From Cinnamomum chago (lineage: Eukaryota > Streptophyta > Magnoliopsida > Laurales > Lauraceae), in the NCBI GenBank assembly GCA_038049695.1, contig CP142458.1:41323501-41387500 (forward strand): a stretch of DNA of 64,000 nt. Reading direction: 5' to 3'. The translations under genes and the position numbers were made by a program. Below are positions 1-11,114 of this stretch, one piece after another. The first letter of the stretch is position 1; the number at the start of each line of letters is the position of its first letter. The notes under the pieces are model-generated. The model was not told the DNA's origin, made no database searches, and saw only the letters and a program-made list of their open reading frames with translations.

Positions 1-539
1 ATGTTCATTTAAACATATTCCAAGGCATGGATATTAAATAACTCAGGTAATCATTTAAAACAGGTATAAACATAGGAATCTGACAAAACACGTGTCATTT
101 GAAACATTTTTCAAAGCATGGGTATTTAACAATACGGGTATCCATTTAAAACATGTGTAATCGTATAAATCAAGTAAAATCATCGACCGTTTGAAGCATA
201 TGTAAAAGCATGGGTATTCACCCAACCGGCATTCATTTAAGACATGTACTTGTACAAGGAACAGAAAACAACATAATAACAATAACTGAATTCACTTTGG
301 GGAATATTAACACTTGTCTAAATAACAACTTTCATAAAGGAAATGAATCATTTATTGGAAAACATATAAGCAATATAAAACATGTCGGGTATCCAAGGGA
401 TCGGGAACTGGCAAGATGGCAATCACAAAAAGCTAAGTCCTCTATCACCGAAGTGACAAGAGTATAACGGGATGTTGGTCTCAGTCACACAAGGTGAGGA
501 GACTCAACGCAAATCATATATACAATATAAATATACGGG

Positions 540-602
540 AACGGGACCACGGTAGCGAACCGGGTATCGGGACGGGACCACGGCAATAACCGGGTATCGG
601 GA
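540..602. repeat. 30-bp minisatellite in LTR W, two units
   Basis: Two copies of a 30-bp unit with core ACCACGGTAGCGAACCGGGT and the tail ATCGGGACGGG. The same unit occurs in J (17299-17422), B, A and F in different copy numbers, so it is a variable part of this gypsy LTR group. Confidence 0.8.
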
Positions 603-1510
603 ACCAAACTGCAGCTGGCGGGACGGGAGGGGATCTCCAAGTCAGTGGATCAGACTGACAAGGTTCCCAAGCTTAGTGATGCCGACTCATAGGTCAAAAC
701 CAATCGAGACATATGCAAGTAAATCAAGTACAGTAACTAAACGGGTAAAACGGGGGTGCTCAAGGCACACTGTCACTTCATATCGGGCAATACATTTCGG
801 GACAAATAACTGTTACTAGTGTAACTTCAATGTTTTCGGGAAAACAAGTCATGTGATGCAAATCTTGGGAAATGAGGTGAAACAATGAACTATTACAATT
901 TCGGGTAAAATATCGGTTTCAAGATTTGTTTAAGTGAATAGGGGTCCCGTATGTCGATTATAATAATTTACTTGGTACTCCTCGAGTTTGAAGATATTCC
1001 GGGCTCCTTATGCACTTTTACTATTTTCAAAACTTAAAATGAGCTTATGGGTAGTACTAGATGTTACAATAGCAAAAATCAAGATTATAAACGGTCCATC
1101 CTAGGCATGACATTAATCTGGAAACATCGAGCAACCTATTCAGTCACCGAAAGGAATAGAATTCGCGATAACCAAGGGAAAGACTTGTGTTTAGATATAA
1201 AGAAGATATCGCGTCATTCCATCTCGTTCAAGATTGAAATGGATTGAACTTCGATGCCACCGAACCAACCGTGAGGCGTGTCGGCTCAAGACATTCTCAC
1301 ACATGGTCCAAACAGTCCAAAAAGGGTAGCCAGGGTCCCACCTAGAACCAAGAATTAATGTCTAGATCAACACCATTCTTTTCTTTTAGTTCCCTAGTCT
1401 TAGAGACCTTAGATTAGGGTATAATTGGTCTTAACACTAAGGTATATACCCCTAGGACTCATAGAAAGCCCAAAAGTTTCCAAAAAAAAAAAACAATATC
1501 AAATTTCGGT

Positions 1511-1562
1511 CCGATCGATCGGCCTGAAAAGCCTCCCAGTTAAAGACAGTCCGATCGATCGG
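1511..1562. repeat. Palindrome pair CCGATCGATCGG in LTR W
   Basis: Two perfect 12-bp palindromes at 1511-1522 and 1551-1562, in a GC-rich island inside AT-rich LTR. J has four copies at the matching place. This is the W/J version of the palindrome cassettes described in the findings. Confidence 0.9.
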
Positions 1563-2933
1563 ACCTGGGCGTGCAGGTCCGGGAACACTTGATTTTTCCT
1601 TCCTTTTCCTTTCCTTTCCAACACTTAAACAATCACATAGAACTATAAACAAGAGGACTAAAATACATGTTTCCAAGACAATAATATGAGCTAAAGAGCT
1701 CCTCATTTCAAGTTTCTCCCTTTCCATTTTTTCCATTCACAACAAATCTCAAGGTGGAGAAAACTCATTCATGTGAAACCATTTGAAACCTTGACAATAT
1801 GATGCATACATTTTCTAAGCATGAACAAGAGGGAAAAAAACTCATCAATAAGCACATTTCGAAATCAATATTAATCATAGTAAAGACAACTACTAAAATC
1901 ACCAAAACCCTTAATGAAACAAGATTTTTCTCACAAAACATGTTAATAATCAAAACGATCCAATCATCCACTTGCCTTGGGTTCCAATCTAGCAAATCAA
2001 GCTCCTAATCACCTCTCAAGCTCAAGATCCACAATCTCTACAAAAACCCCCAAAACAAACCCTAAAATGGGTTAAACAATGAAATGACAAGGAAACCTTT
2101 CAGTAATAAAGGTGGGGCTTCTCTAAGGCTAGAAGACTACAAATCTAGAAGATGGGAAGAATCACTTACTTGGATGACTTCCAAATGAAGAGAACTAGCT
2201 CCAAGAAGATCTCAATGTTGATGGATTTCTCCAAAAATGGTATCAAAATGAAGCTTGCAAGGAGAGGAAGAGATTGATGATCTCCATTTCGAGTTTGGTG
2301 CAAGATTGGTGTGGCTTGGAGATGAAGAAGCAAGAAGAAGAAGAGAAACACAAGGGAAAACCCTAGGTTCAGCTGGCTGTGCTGGAAAAATGGAGAATGG
2401 GATGCAATGAAGGGGGTGGGTTCTCTTATGTTAACAAAGGAGGTTGGGTCCCACAACTTAAGGGACTAGTTTGGCTGAAATCATCTAATTCGGGACCTCG
2501 GATGGATTCAACGAAGAAGGAAGAAATGATCGTCGAGATATCTAGTTTCTAAAAAGTATATGTTTCGTGGGTTTCGGGAATATCAAGTTTTGGGTACAAA
2601 TTTGGTGTGCAATGACTGTTTTGCCCTTAAGGCCAAGAAATCGGGTTTCGGGTTCTCAAATGGATACGGGATCAACATGAAAGTTGTAGGATTCCTCAAG
2701 ATGAATGCAACGGGCCAAAAACACAATACAAAACAAATCGGGAAAATCTCACAAGTAAATGCAAAGCCGAAAAGGGAACCCCCAAAGGGCCCCACAAGCT
2801 ACAAAAGCCCAAAACTAGAAGAAAAACCATTCTAGCTCACAAACTCAACCCAACAAATACTAATCCCACTAAAAGAAACTAATCCACAAATAAAACAACA
2901 CTAATCCAAGAGATTAGGGGTCGGGTTCTCACA

Positions 2934-3171
2934 GAGGTTTCCCTAGTTTGTTTCCAATTTTGCAGGATTGCAGGTACAATTTCAGGGGGAGAAGTGCCTT
3001 AGATTTAGGGGGAGAAATTTTATCTCCTTTTTCTATGCTTGTAATCTATCTGTAATTCAGTTGTAAAGGTCTAGTACCCTGTGTTTGGTTACGTTTTGGG
3101 CTTTAATGAATATCTATTGTAACCTTATTTAAGTTAGATGGTTTTGTCACGAAATTGACAAAGGGGGAGAT
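2934..3171 (+). mobile_element. 3' internal remnant of copia element L
   Basis: This noncoding stretch carries G-rich runs (TTCAGGGGGAGAAG, TTAGGGGGAGAAA) and ends in a polypurine tract immediately before the L LTR. It is the last part of the internal region of a plus-strand Ty1/copia element. Everything upstream was displaced past the left window edge by LTR W. I see no coding sequence. Confidence 0.75.
3160..3171 (+). promoter_or_regulatory. Polypurine tract of L
   Basis: AAAGGGGGAGAT directly abuts the LTR start TGTAAATG at 3172. This is the usual position of the plus-strand primer in LTR retrotransposons and fixes the orientation of L as plus. Confidence 0.85.
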
Positions 3172-3462
3172 TGTAAATGTCACAGTTGTGTGATCACTAT
3201 TTTTGTATTGTCGATTCCGTGCCAATGTGTTCCGGAGGACCTTTCTCTCGAAGTGTGTTAAGGAGGTTCTATTTCAAGGGTTTCTTCTAGCTTGTGGATG
3301 GCTCCGGATTCGTCAAGATTGCCTCATTGTGTGTGCCAACCATCTCAGTTATTTCGGACCCAGAACCTTTTCCTTTTTGGACTCTAGGACCCTTGGGAGC
3401 CTTGGTTTAAAACTGGTTTTCAAAATCTCTTCTTCACATTCTGTTTTGTCCATATAAAAGAG

Positions 3463-3965
3463 GTTCGGTGACCTTTCGGTCACCTGGCGGCTAGCCTCTC
3501 TGCAAGAAGCGGCTAACCGCCAGGTAACTGAAATTCCACAGTTACATTTCCAGTAAGCAACTTTCTGGGAAAATTTGATTGGTCACCGAACGGTTACCTT
3601 TCGGTTAACCGCAGAATGGTCTGGCGGTTAACCGCTAGGTAACCAAAAATCCCACGGTTACATTTCCAGAATGCATACCATCTGCTGTTAAGGGAGTTCG
3701 GCCACCCTACGGTTACCTTGCGGCTAACTGCCTTATGGGCTGGCGGCTAACCGCCAGGCAATCGAATGTCACGGTTTCTTTTCCAGTATACATCATACTT
3801 CTGGGCTGTGAATTCGGTCACCCAGCGGTCACCTAACGGCTAGCCGCCAAGGTCCTCGACGGCTAACCGCGAGCTGACCGAATTAGAAAATCTAGCCGTT
3901 ACCTCAGTGCAATTGAAATGAGGCTAGCCGAACTTCCAAGAGGCTAACCGCCATAACTAGCCGTT
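3463..3965. repeat. GGCGGTTAGCCGCC-type array in L U3
   Basis: About four degenerate tandem units of roughly 110-130 bp. Each has CGGTCACC or CGGTTACC words, one or two imperfect palindromes such as GCGGCTAACCGCC, and an anchor resembling CACGGTTxCTTTTCCAG. The array stops just upstream of the L TATA box. Unrelated gypsy LTRs E and F carry the same type of unit (54906-55215 and 56815-57032). Confidence 0.85.
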
Positions 3966-3983
3966 GGGAACTTTTCTATATAT
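3958..3983 (+). promoter_or_regulatory. L core promoter: MSA-like site and TATA box
   Basis: TAGCCGTTGGG (3958-3968) read on the other strand is CCCAACGGCTA, a full match to the mitosis-specific activator consensus YCYAACGGYYA. A TATATAT box follows at 3977-3983. The same arrangement is seen in LTRs H and I, which belong to a different copia family. Confidence 0.6.
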
Positions 3984-4539
3984 TTCTAAAGATCGTTCTG
4001 CAATGTGAGTGACACAGTTTTGAGAGCTTCCATGGCCTATTTCTTCCTATCATTTCCAAGCTCTTAACTCCTCTTCCTAACACACTTGAACCTTATCTAG
4101 AATATGTATGAGCTATCTTTAGCCTCAATATAAGTGTGAATGGAAGAAAGGATTCTAGGTTGATTCTCAAATAGATTAGATTCATATTACCCTAGAATCC
4201 AGACCTCTTAAACCTTGGTTGTGCAACACAATGGAGGATCTACATCAACACCAAGCTTGCTTCAAGAGGTTAAAGCTTCAACTACAGGTGGAGCTTCATT
4301 GAACACTTTCAGTCTTCATCAAAGGCAAGTGTTCTACTTCTCATCAACATCTACAACTTGTGCTCTTTTATGATAGTGGAGTGAATACGTGTGATTCATC
4401 CACTCTAAATTGTATGTGGGGGATTAGATCTGTGTGATCGAACCTCATTACCAAAATTACCCTGTGTATGTGATTGATGTCATTACTTGTGTAGTTTTGA
4501 TTCAACATAGTGGAACCAAGGGACTGTGTGACCCTTGAG

Positions 4540-4570
4540 AGTGGATGTAGGACATATGGTCCGAACCACT
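4540..4570 (+). other. Conserved R/U5 hairpin of L
   Basis: AGTGG (4540-4544) pairs with CCACT (4566-4570), and GGAC (4550-4553) pairs with GTCC (4559-4562). The internal loop ATGTA/GAA is constant. The same hairpin with compensating base changes occurs in LTRs G, H, I, K and M, so it probably acts as RNA in the transcript. Confidence 0.7.
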
Positions 4571-4750
4571 ATAAATTTGTGTGCATCTTCTCTTGTGGCT
4601 TGCCTCAATGTCTTGATATAGTTTTGAGCTTTATATTATGCACACACCTTGTCTTCTCTTCACTTAGTTTCTTTGTCATCTTGTTTAATAATCAAAAAGT
4701 GGGTATGAAATTTCGTAGTCCTATTCTCCCCCCCTTCTAGGACTTTTACA

Positions 4751-5040
4751 TTCGCCTTAGGTGCACTTTCAGACAATAGTCGTAATAATTGGTCAAATCA
4801 ATTTTAATAGTTAGGAAAATGGATCAAATGAGGTTTTAGTTTAAGTGGACTCATTAATGGGACCCACTGGTAATACTATATTCTTCATCACATTTTTCTT
4901 TATTTAGAATTTAGCTTGGATCCGATCATTGTAAAAATTATGAGATTATTTGGATAAGTCTTTATTTATTGGTCCCATTAGACAATAGAAAAAACCTCAA
5001 TCCTAAAAGATTAAGTGACACCGGGGCATTTACTTATTAA
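4751..5040. other. Unassigned AT-rich spacer between L and G
   Basis: About 290 bases that match none of the repeat families here. It has no convincing open frame and no repeat. It may be the original host sequence into which L and G inserted, or an older decayed element. The five bases before G are ATTAA; the matching right flank of G lies outside the window. Confidence 0.5.
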
Positions 5041-5307
5041 TGAAAGTCCTGGATCCTAACCCTAGAGAGGGGGGGTGTTGAATAGGGTGAGCTACAATAT
5101 GTGACTAATTATGATAAATTTTAACTTCTTTAAAATAAACTAGTCACAAGTGATGATAAACAAACAAAATGCGAAAGCTAACAAAAAGAATCACCACAAT
5201 GCATTCACCATCACACAAAGATTTATAGTGGTTCGGCCTCAATGCCATCATCCACTACCAGCTTGTGATCCAACACCCTACCGGATTTCCACTATCTATG
5301 CTTTTTA

Positions 5308-5466
5308 ATAGGCTAAGCAATAACCTCTAACAATGTGCTTTTCTAGGCTAAGCAATAACCAATCAATGTGCTTTTCTAGGCTAAGCAATAACCTTTACAC
5401 TATGCTTTTCTTAGGCTAAGCAATAACCTTTACACAATGTTTTTCTAGGGCTAAGCAATAACCTTT
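5308..5466 (-). repeat. TTATTGCTTAGCC tandem repeat in G LTR
   Basis: Five to six degenerate 28-33-bp units, in element sense AAAGGTTATTGCTTAGCC plus AAAAGCA. The same array is found at about 15067-15205 (I), 19137-19340 (K), 21879-22047 (H) and 23482-23645 (G 5' LTR). It lies between the TATA box and the conserved hairpin, so it should be transcribed. Confidence 0.85.
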
Positions 5467-5624
5467 ATAAGTAAAAGATTTATTCTCAAAGTAGTGTCTA
5501 TATAAACACTAGAAGAGATACAATTTAAGCTCAATATATTTGCCTCTAAAATTGGCAGATATGAAATTGAAAATCTAACTCACACAAACACTTTATGAAT
5601 GCAATGATGTATGCTCATGATGTA

Positions 5625-5642
5625 TGTGTGTGTGTGTGTGTG
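5625..5642. repeat. (TG)n microsatellite
   Basis: A run of TG dinucleotides in the G 3' LTR. In the 5' LTR copy of G, element D inserted at the matching place (23800). Confidence 0.85.
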
Positions 5643-6854
5643 AAAACTTCAATCAAGTTAAAAAGTAAGATCAATCAATATATGCTTAAAGCAATTAAAA
5701 GTTTAAGACACATAAAAGATTTTGATTGAAGTGAAATACAAATCACATGTATGAATACAAACTTGTTGATGGAGTGAAAATCAAAGGCTCACAAGTTGTA
5801 TGAAATTAATTAGCTCTAAACATGTGATGCATGTGCAATGTTGTTTTCAAAACTAAACAAATTTGACTAAGGTTTAAATGAATGAAAACAACAAATAAAG
5901 TTTCAACCAAGTAAATGAATCATGCAATAAAAGAAATCAAAGATTTAGGCTAAGCATAATTAAAGAAGATTTTTAAAAAAATTTGGTTTGAAATCAAGGT
6001 GAAGAATCCAATCCAACTTAGATCAAAGATTAAATGAAGAATGGATTCAACACATCATAGTTATCATGCTAAAAATCATTTACCAATAAATTAAACAATA
6101 CATATAACATATGATTTATAAGATTAAAGCTTACTTAGAGATTTAACTTCATTGATCCAAGCTTTAGCTTCACTAATGACCCCTTGGTCTCTCTTAGTTC
6201 ATCCCCTTTTTCTTGTCTCAAAACACCTTAAGTGTGGCTCTTGATTCCTCTCTTTTTCAACACTTTTTCCAAAGGAATGAACTTGTATTTATACTCAAAA
6301 ATTGAATTCCCGCACCTCCCTGGTCGACCTGCACCCTTCTCGGTCGACCTGGCCTGCAACAGTCATAAATCTGACTGTTTGAAAAGAGCTCCAATGGCTC
6401 TTTACCCGGTCGAACTGTTGTGTGCTCGGTCGACCGGGTCCATGGGCTCGGTCGACCGAGCACACTGCAATTCGACCCGAGCCCAGGGACCAAATTTCCA
6501 AAAAAATGCATATTTCAAAGTAATTTCTTGTGGGAACTTTTGGGCCACTGAATCAAGCTTGGAATCATGATTTAAATCAAACTAAGAGGTTTAAAATCAT
6601 AAAACATAAAAAGCCTAAAATGATTTGAAAGATTTAAAACATAGGCTAGCTTGATTTATAAAATATATTTTCAAAACTAATTGCATCCAAGTTTAAAATC
6701 AAAACATGCATAAATCAATATTTTTACAAGTCTTAAAAAAATGCATGTAAAAATCAAGATTTCAAGATTTTCTAAATCAATGCATGTGTGAAAATTCAAA
6801 TGATGCTAAAATATTAATGCATCCATCAAATTGCAATATACAAAATCCCTAACA

Positions 6855-6867
6855 ATCTCCCCCTTTG
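6855..6867 (-). promoter_or_regulatory. Polypurine tract of G
   Basis: Plus-strand ATCTCCCCCTTTG, i.e. a G-rich tract on the minus strand, abuts the 3' LTR end at 6854. It fixes G as a minus-strand element. Confidence 0.85.
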
Positions 6868-9470
6868 TAATTTGATGGCAACTTACTCAACACTGAATTT
6901 ACACACTAAGTCTTCAACTCCCCCTAAGCTAGACAAGCCTTGAGATCTCTTGGATGCTCCTTCTCTTAGCTTGGTTTCTAGGTTTTTTTCTTCAATCTTC
7001 TTAATGCTTGGAGCTTGATCATTCTTCAAGCTTTCTTATCATCTTTCTTTCATTAGCCAAGCATCTTCTTTAACTCCCAAACTTTCTCTTCTTTCAGCTC
7101 TCCCCCATTGACCATGCACTCTCTCCCTTTGGCAAGATATGCATTCTCTCCCCCTGTAGAAGATCATACAATATCTCCCCTTAGGAAGTTTGGTCATTCT
7201 CTCCCATTTAGACAACTTGAATGCTCTCTCCCCCTTTGACATTAAACTGCAAAGGTACCTGCACACATGAAATAAGGAAAATATCTTTTAGTAGAACCTG
7301 TTAACAAAAGAAATCAAAAATGAAATACATAATAGGGTATCATGTGTAGTTAGTAAGCTATAAGGGTAAAGAGCAAATACAAGGGTGAATTTGATCAAAA
7401 CTAATACTTCCTATGAAGGTTTACACTCCCCCTCAATCCATTCTCTTCTTTTGTCAAACATTTGACAAAGATTTAACTATTTGGTGCAAGAAGAAGATGG
7501 TTTTACCAATTGAGGGTAAACTTCAAGGAAAGAATTAGACACATTTAACTATAGAGCTCAATATGATCAAATTACAAATGTAAAGAGCAAGGTCAAGGAG
7601 AAAATCGATCATGGATACCAATTGGAATAAAGAATACCAATTGAGATTCAAGGATAAGTCTATTAACTCAACACTCTAAAATGGAGTTAAAAGGAATACA
7701 ACTACTAGGAATAATCCAAATTAGAGCTATCCATGATGATATGAGGTTAACCAAACATAGCATCAATCAATATAACTATGAAAATCATATGCTATGAATA
7801 TTTTGAAATCATTTCATCCAATCATTAAATATGACTATCATGTGCAAGATGAGTGAAATGAAATTCAAACATGAAGCCTACCTCAACCATTAACCAACCA
7901 AGATTATGATTACATAAACATGGTGGTCATGAGATTTACCTATATGAGCAAGAGAGGTGGCAAACATGAAAAATATGATGCTGATGGAATGTGACATGGA
8001 ACAAAAATATATTACTATCAAGTTCAATCAAATGTACATGGTCTATCACATTCTCAAGATATGACATCAATTGGATATGACAACAATCGAAAATGATATC
8101 AATTGAAACCAATTGAATATGAAAACATGATTAAGAGCAAGGATGTGACAAACATAAAATTCCATCATGCATCATAAATGAATATTCATCACTTTTAATG
8201 ATATAACTAATGACAATAGTGATGAACAAGAGAAATTACATTTTGAAAATAATGACTTGGTAGAGCATGCAATTTTCAAAGTGTCAAATCATATGAATTC
8301 AACATCTAAGATATCCATCAAACAATAGATATAATTATGAAATACAAGGAATGAATTTCAAAGAGGATCATATGATCAATAACACTACTATGAGGTTGAA
8401 ACATGTATAAAGATGACATCACTATGAAAATACACATGAATCAACATCATAACCATCCATTTCAAAAAAATGACTAGAAGGCACAAAAGATGGATTTGAG
8501 AGTTCTAGTATGGTATCTTCAAATATAACTAAGATCACAACCATACATGGAACTATTAGACATTTGCATTGAGAGAATCAATCACAATCAAGATTCATCA
8601 ATCTCTCATGTAAAATCTCCACTCTAGCGAAAGTACTATGAGAATCATGAAACATTAACACTATGCATTAAAAAGATGCACAAGACTATGTGTAGAATGC
8701 AAATCTATTTCATAATCCACAAAACATACAAATCAATTTGCTCATAAAAAGAATGTAACTAGAAGAGCAAAGTAGCAAATTGCTTGTAACCTTATTCATT
8801 TCAATTTAAGATGAAATAACCATATGCATAATGAAATGAGTACATTGGAACATGCTTTGATGAATATAACTATAAAGGTTTTAAAGCATTTTCCATTCAT
8901 ACAATTCTTCAAATCATTTCAATAAACAAAATCCAGACAATGAACATAGGAAAATGATTTTGAAGATAACATATAATCATTTTTCAACTTGCATTTTAAA
9001 TGATATAACTTATTTGAAATACATACAAGTTGATTTTTCAAAATAATAATTTTCCATTTGAAAGTATAACTTAGAAATCCATGGAAAATCCAAATTGATT
9101 CAAATCATTTGTTTTTAAAAATAATCAAACTATGACATCCACACAAATGATTTTGCAACAACAATCGATCATGAATAATCTAACTATGAAAGCTTTTGAA
9201 ATCACAATCAATTGATCATATATAGAAATGCAATGCAAGAGATATAACTAAATGTGAGCAAAAAACAAATCTAACATGATGGAATTATAATCAAATGATT
9301 TTGAAAACCATGATATGTAACTAGAGATGTACATGAAGACAAAATCAATTGATCATAAATAAACAATGCATTTTAATAAATGTAACTATCAAAGAACAAA
9401 ATGCAAATATATCATGACCAACAATATGATTTAACTATAACAGATAGGTTGGTCAATGAGGTTCAAGGCC
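6868..9470 (-). other. Noncoding internal region of G
   Basis: About 2.6 kb, very AT-rich. The first 400 bases have several CTCCCCCT runs typical of copia 3' leaders. The rest repeats loose ATCAATTGGATATGA-like words with no fixed period. No pol motif or long frame is visible on either strand, so pol has been lost or replaced by filler. Confidence 0.65.
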
Positions 9471-10910
9471 TTAAGGTTTGTCTAAGTACCTAACTTTAGG
9501 AATCCACCTAAGGTCTTGAGAGGGTTGATCTTTAAGGTCCATCTTAGAAGTCCCACCAACTTTAGGAGATTTGACTTGATAAATTTTTAATTTGGACTTA
9601 TCACCATGATATTTAGATTTGACTAAATTTAGCTTAGATTGGTGATTAGTCTTTTGAGGTTGGTGAGTTTGTTTCTTAGGGGATAGATTCATTTTTCTTT
9701 TCTTCTTATTTTCTCTCTTTACTTGACTTTTGAATTTTAAATTTAACTTAGCAACTTTCTTCAAAAGTTCTTTTATATGTTGATTTAAGGGAGATAGGTT
9801 GAGAAGCTTTTTGTTGATAGATTCTTTTATAGTTGGTTTAACTTGTTTAACCTTTTTAGAATCTATCTTAAGAGACTCCATTTTAATTGATTTAACTTGT
9901 TTAATCTTTTTGGAGTTTTCTTTGATTTTTAGTGTCTTACCCTTCATAGATTTTGATTCTACCTTTTTGGGTTCATAGATGGGTTTAGACACATGGCTTC
10001 TTCTTAGTTTGCACTCAAACCTAAAATGCCCTTTAATGACACAATAATTACATTTAGTCATGGGCAAGGGAGAATGAGTACTAGAGAATGAGGACTCACT
10101 TTTCACAAATGTGTTGGTGAAGCTAGGGTCATGTGAAATATTCCTATCAAATCCAAGACCCCTCCTATCTCTTTGAGATTTACCCAATTTAAATAATTTT
10201 TCAAATTTTTCTTCACCTTAGGTAAATTTACACTCATACTTTCGTTTGTAACTTTCAAGTTGAGTGACTTGGTTTATAAGGATTGAATTTTCATTTTTTA
10301 CTTTTGATAATTCATATTCAATTTCCTTATAGTTGTTTAGTTCTTCATGGGCAAGTTTTAAATCAAATTTAAGTTCATTAATAACAGTAGATTCAAGTTC
10401 TAGAGTTTTTATCTTATTTTGAGCATTAGATAAATTTTCCTTAGAATTAGTCAACTTGGGATCTAAGTTGTTAATGTTTTTATCTTGCCATTGTAATTGA
10501 TCTCTTAGTTTTGAATTTTCCTTAGTAAGATCATCATTTTCTATTTTTAATTCATTTAGATCATCTTTGATATTATGAAGGTTATTCAAAGAGATCATAA
10601 ACTTAGAGTCTAGACAATGTATAACTTCTTCTTTCTCTCTAAGTTCATCTTTTGAAGAAACTAATTCTTTGTTTAGCTTTTTAGATTCTTCTCTTAATTT
10701 TTTATTTTTCTTATCAAGTTCTACGGACAATGTATATAATTCATCATAGGCTTGTTGAAAGCTATCTTCATTTTCATTATTTTCTTCTTCTTTTAAATCA
10801 AATTAAGATTCATTAATTTGAAGGTTTGAATCTCCAATAGATGGAAGAAGGAGGGGTCTAGAAGAATCTACACAATATAACATAGTGAAATCCATTCTAA
10901 TGATTTTCAT
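9471..10910 (-). pseudogene. Gag remnant of copia element G
   Basis: One minus-strand frame runs from a possible ATG at 10910 to 9471, interrupted by stops at 10803-10805 and 10218-10220. The N-terminal half is acidic and then a long heptad-rich coiled coil (10730-10218; many Lys, Glu, Asn and Leu). The C-terminal half has a single CX2CX4HX4C zinc knuckle (CNYC...H...C), followed by a basic Lys-rich tail ending in RWIPKVRY. In related copia polyproteins a similar WVPK segment lies ahead of the protease, but here the frame stops. It would be a nucleocapsid-like RNA-binding protein. The coiled coil alone resembles cytoskeletal proteins, but the knuckle and its place between PBS and LTR support Gag. 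Confidence 0.7.
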
Positions 10911-10997
10911 GAAAGCACAACACTAGGGTTTTAACTCTAGGTTTTTACACTTAATCAAGAGTTCCAAAACACTTGATCCTAAAATATAGAGCACGAG

Positions 10998-11114
10998 GCT
11001 CTGATACCAATTGAAAGTCTTACTCTGATAGGATTTCAAATTGGGGATCCTAGACAAAGGATATACTCTGGGTTGTTAAGCCCTATAATGGAGTAACCTC
11101 GCTCTGATACCAAT
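10998..11114 (-). promoter_or_regulatory. Primer-binding site of G, duplicated
   Basis: GCTCTGATACCA on the plus strand (11101-11112) gives minus-strand TGGTATCAGAGC, matching the 3' end of initiator tRNA-Met, next to the LTR start at 11115. A second copy at 10998-11009 is followed by the same TTGAAAGTC start, so a PBS plus the first LTR bases occurs twice, 103 bp apart. Confidence 0.8.

Larger units (their letters stand above)
1..2933 (-). mobile_element. Partial Ty3/gypsy LTR (element W)
   Basis: This LTR lies on the minus strand. Its 5' terminus is at 2933 (minus strand TGTGAGAACC) and its 3' part is cut by the window start. It aligns along its length with solo LTR J at 15671-21560, sharing the block beginning near 933 (AAGTGAATAGGGGTCCCGT) and the same terminus, so both belong to one family. 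It was inserted in the internal 3' region of copia element L, which resumes at 2934. The partner end and any internal region lie outside the window, so solo or full-length status is unknown. Small open frames here are not conserved and are not called as genes. Confidence 0.85.
3172..4750 (+). mobile_element. 3' LTR of Ty1/copia element L
   Basis: The 1579-bp LTR runs from TGTAAATGTC to ACTTTTACA, with terminal inverted repeats TGTAAA/TTTACA. In order it holds a palindrome array (3463-3965), a TATA-type core promoter (3977-3983), a conserved hairpin (4540-4570) and a C-rich U5 end (4725-4736). The presence of a polypurine tract and internal remnant shows it is a 3' LTR, not a solo LTR. Its downstream TSD cannot be checked because the left end of L is outside the window. 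Confidence 0.85.
5041..6854 (-). mobile_element. 3' LTR of G
   Basis: The 1814-bp LTR runs on the plus strand from TGAAAGTCCTGG to CCCTAACA; in element sense it starts TGTTAGGG. It contains the hairpin (5227-5256), the TTATTGCTTAGCC repeats, GGTCGACC palindromes (about 6320-6480) and a TATA-like box (minus strand, near 6289). It is the same family as solo LTRs H, I and K. Confidence 0.9.

Noticed and set aside
4751..5040. Possible host gene fragment between L and G
   Set aside because: No frame longer than a few dozen codons, no splice or domain signal.
10218..10730. Coiled-coil protein resembling a host myosin- or SMC-like gene
   Set aside because: It is in frame with a zinc knuckle just downstream and lies between the PBS and LTR of G, so a copia Gag is the simpler reading.
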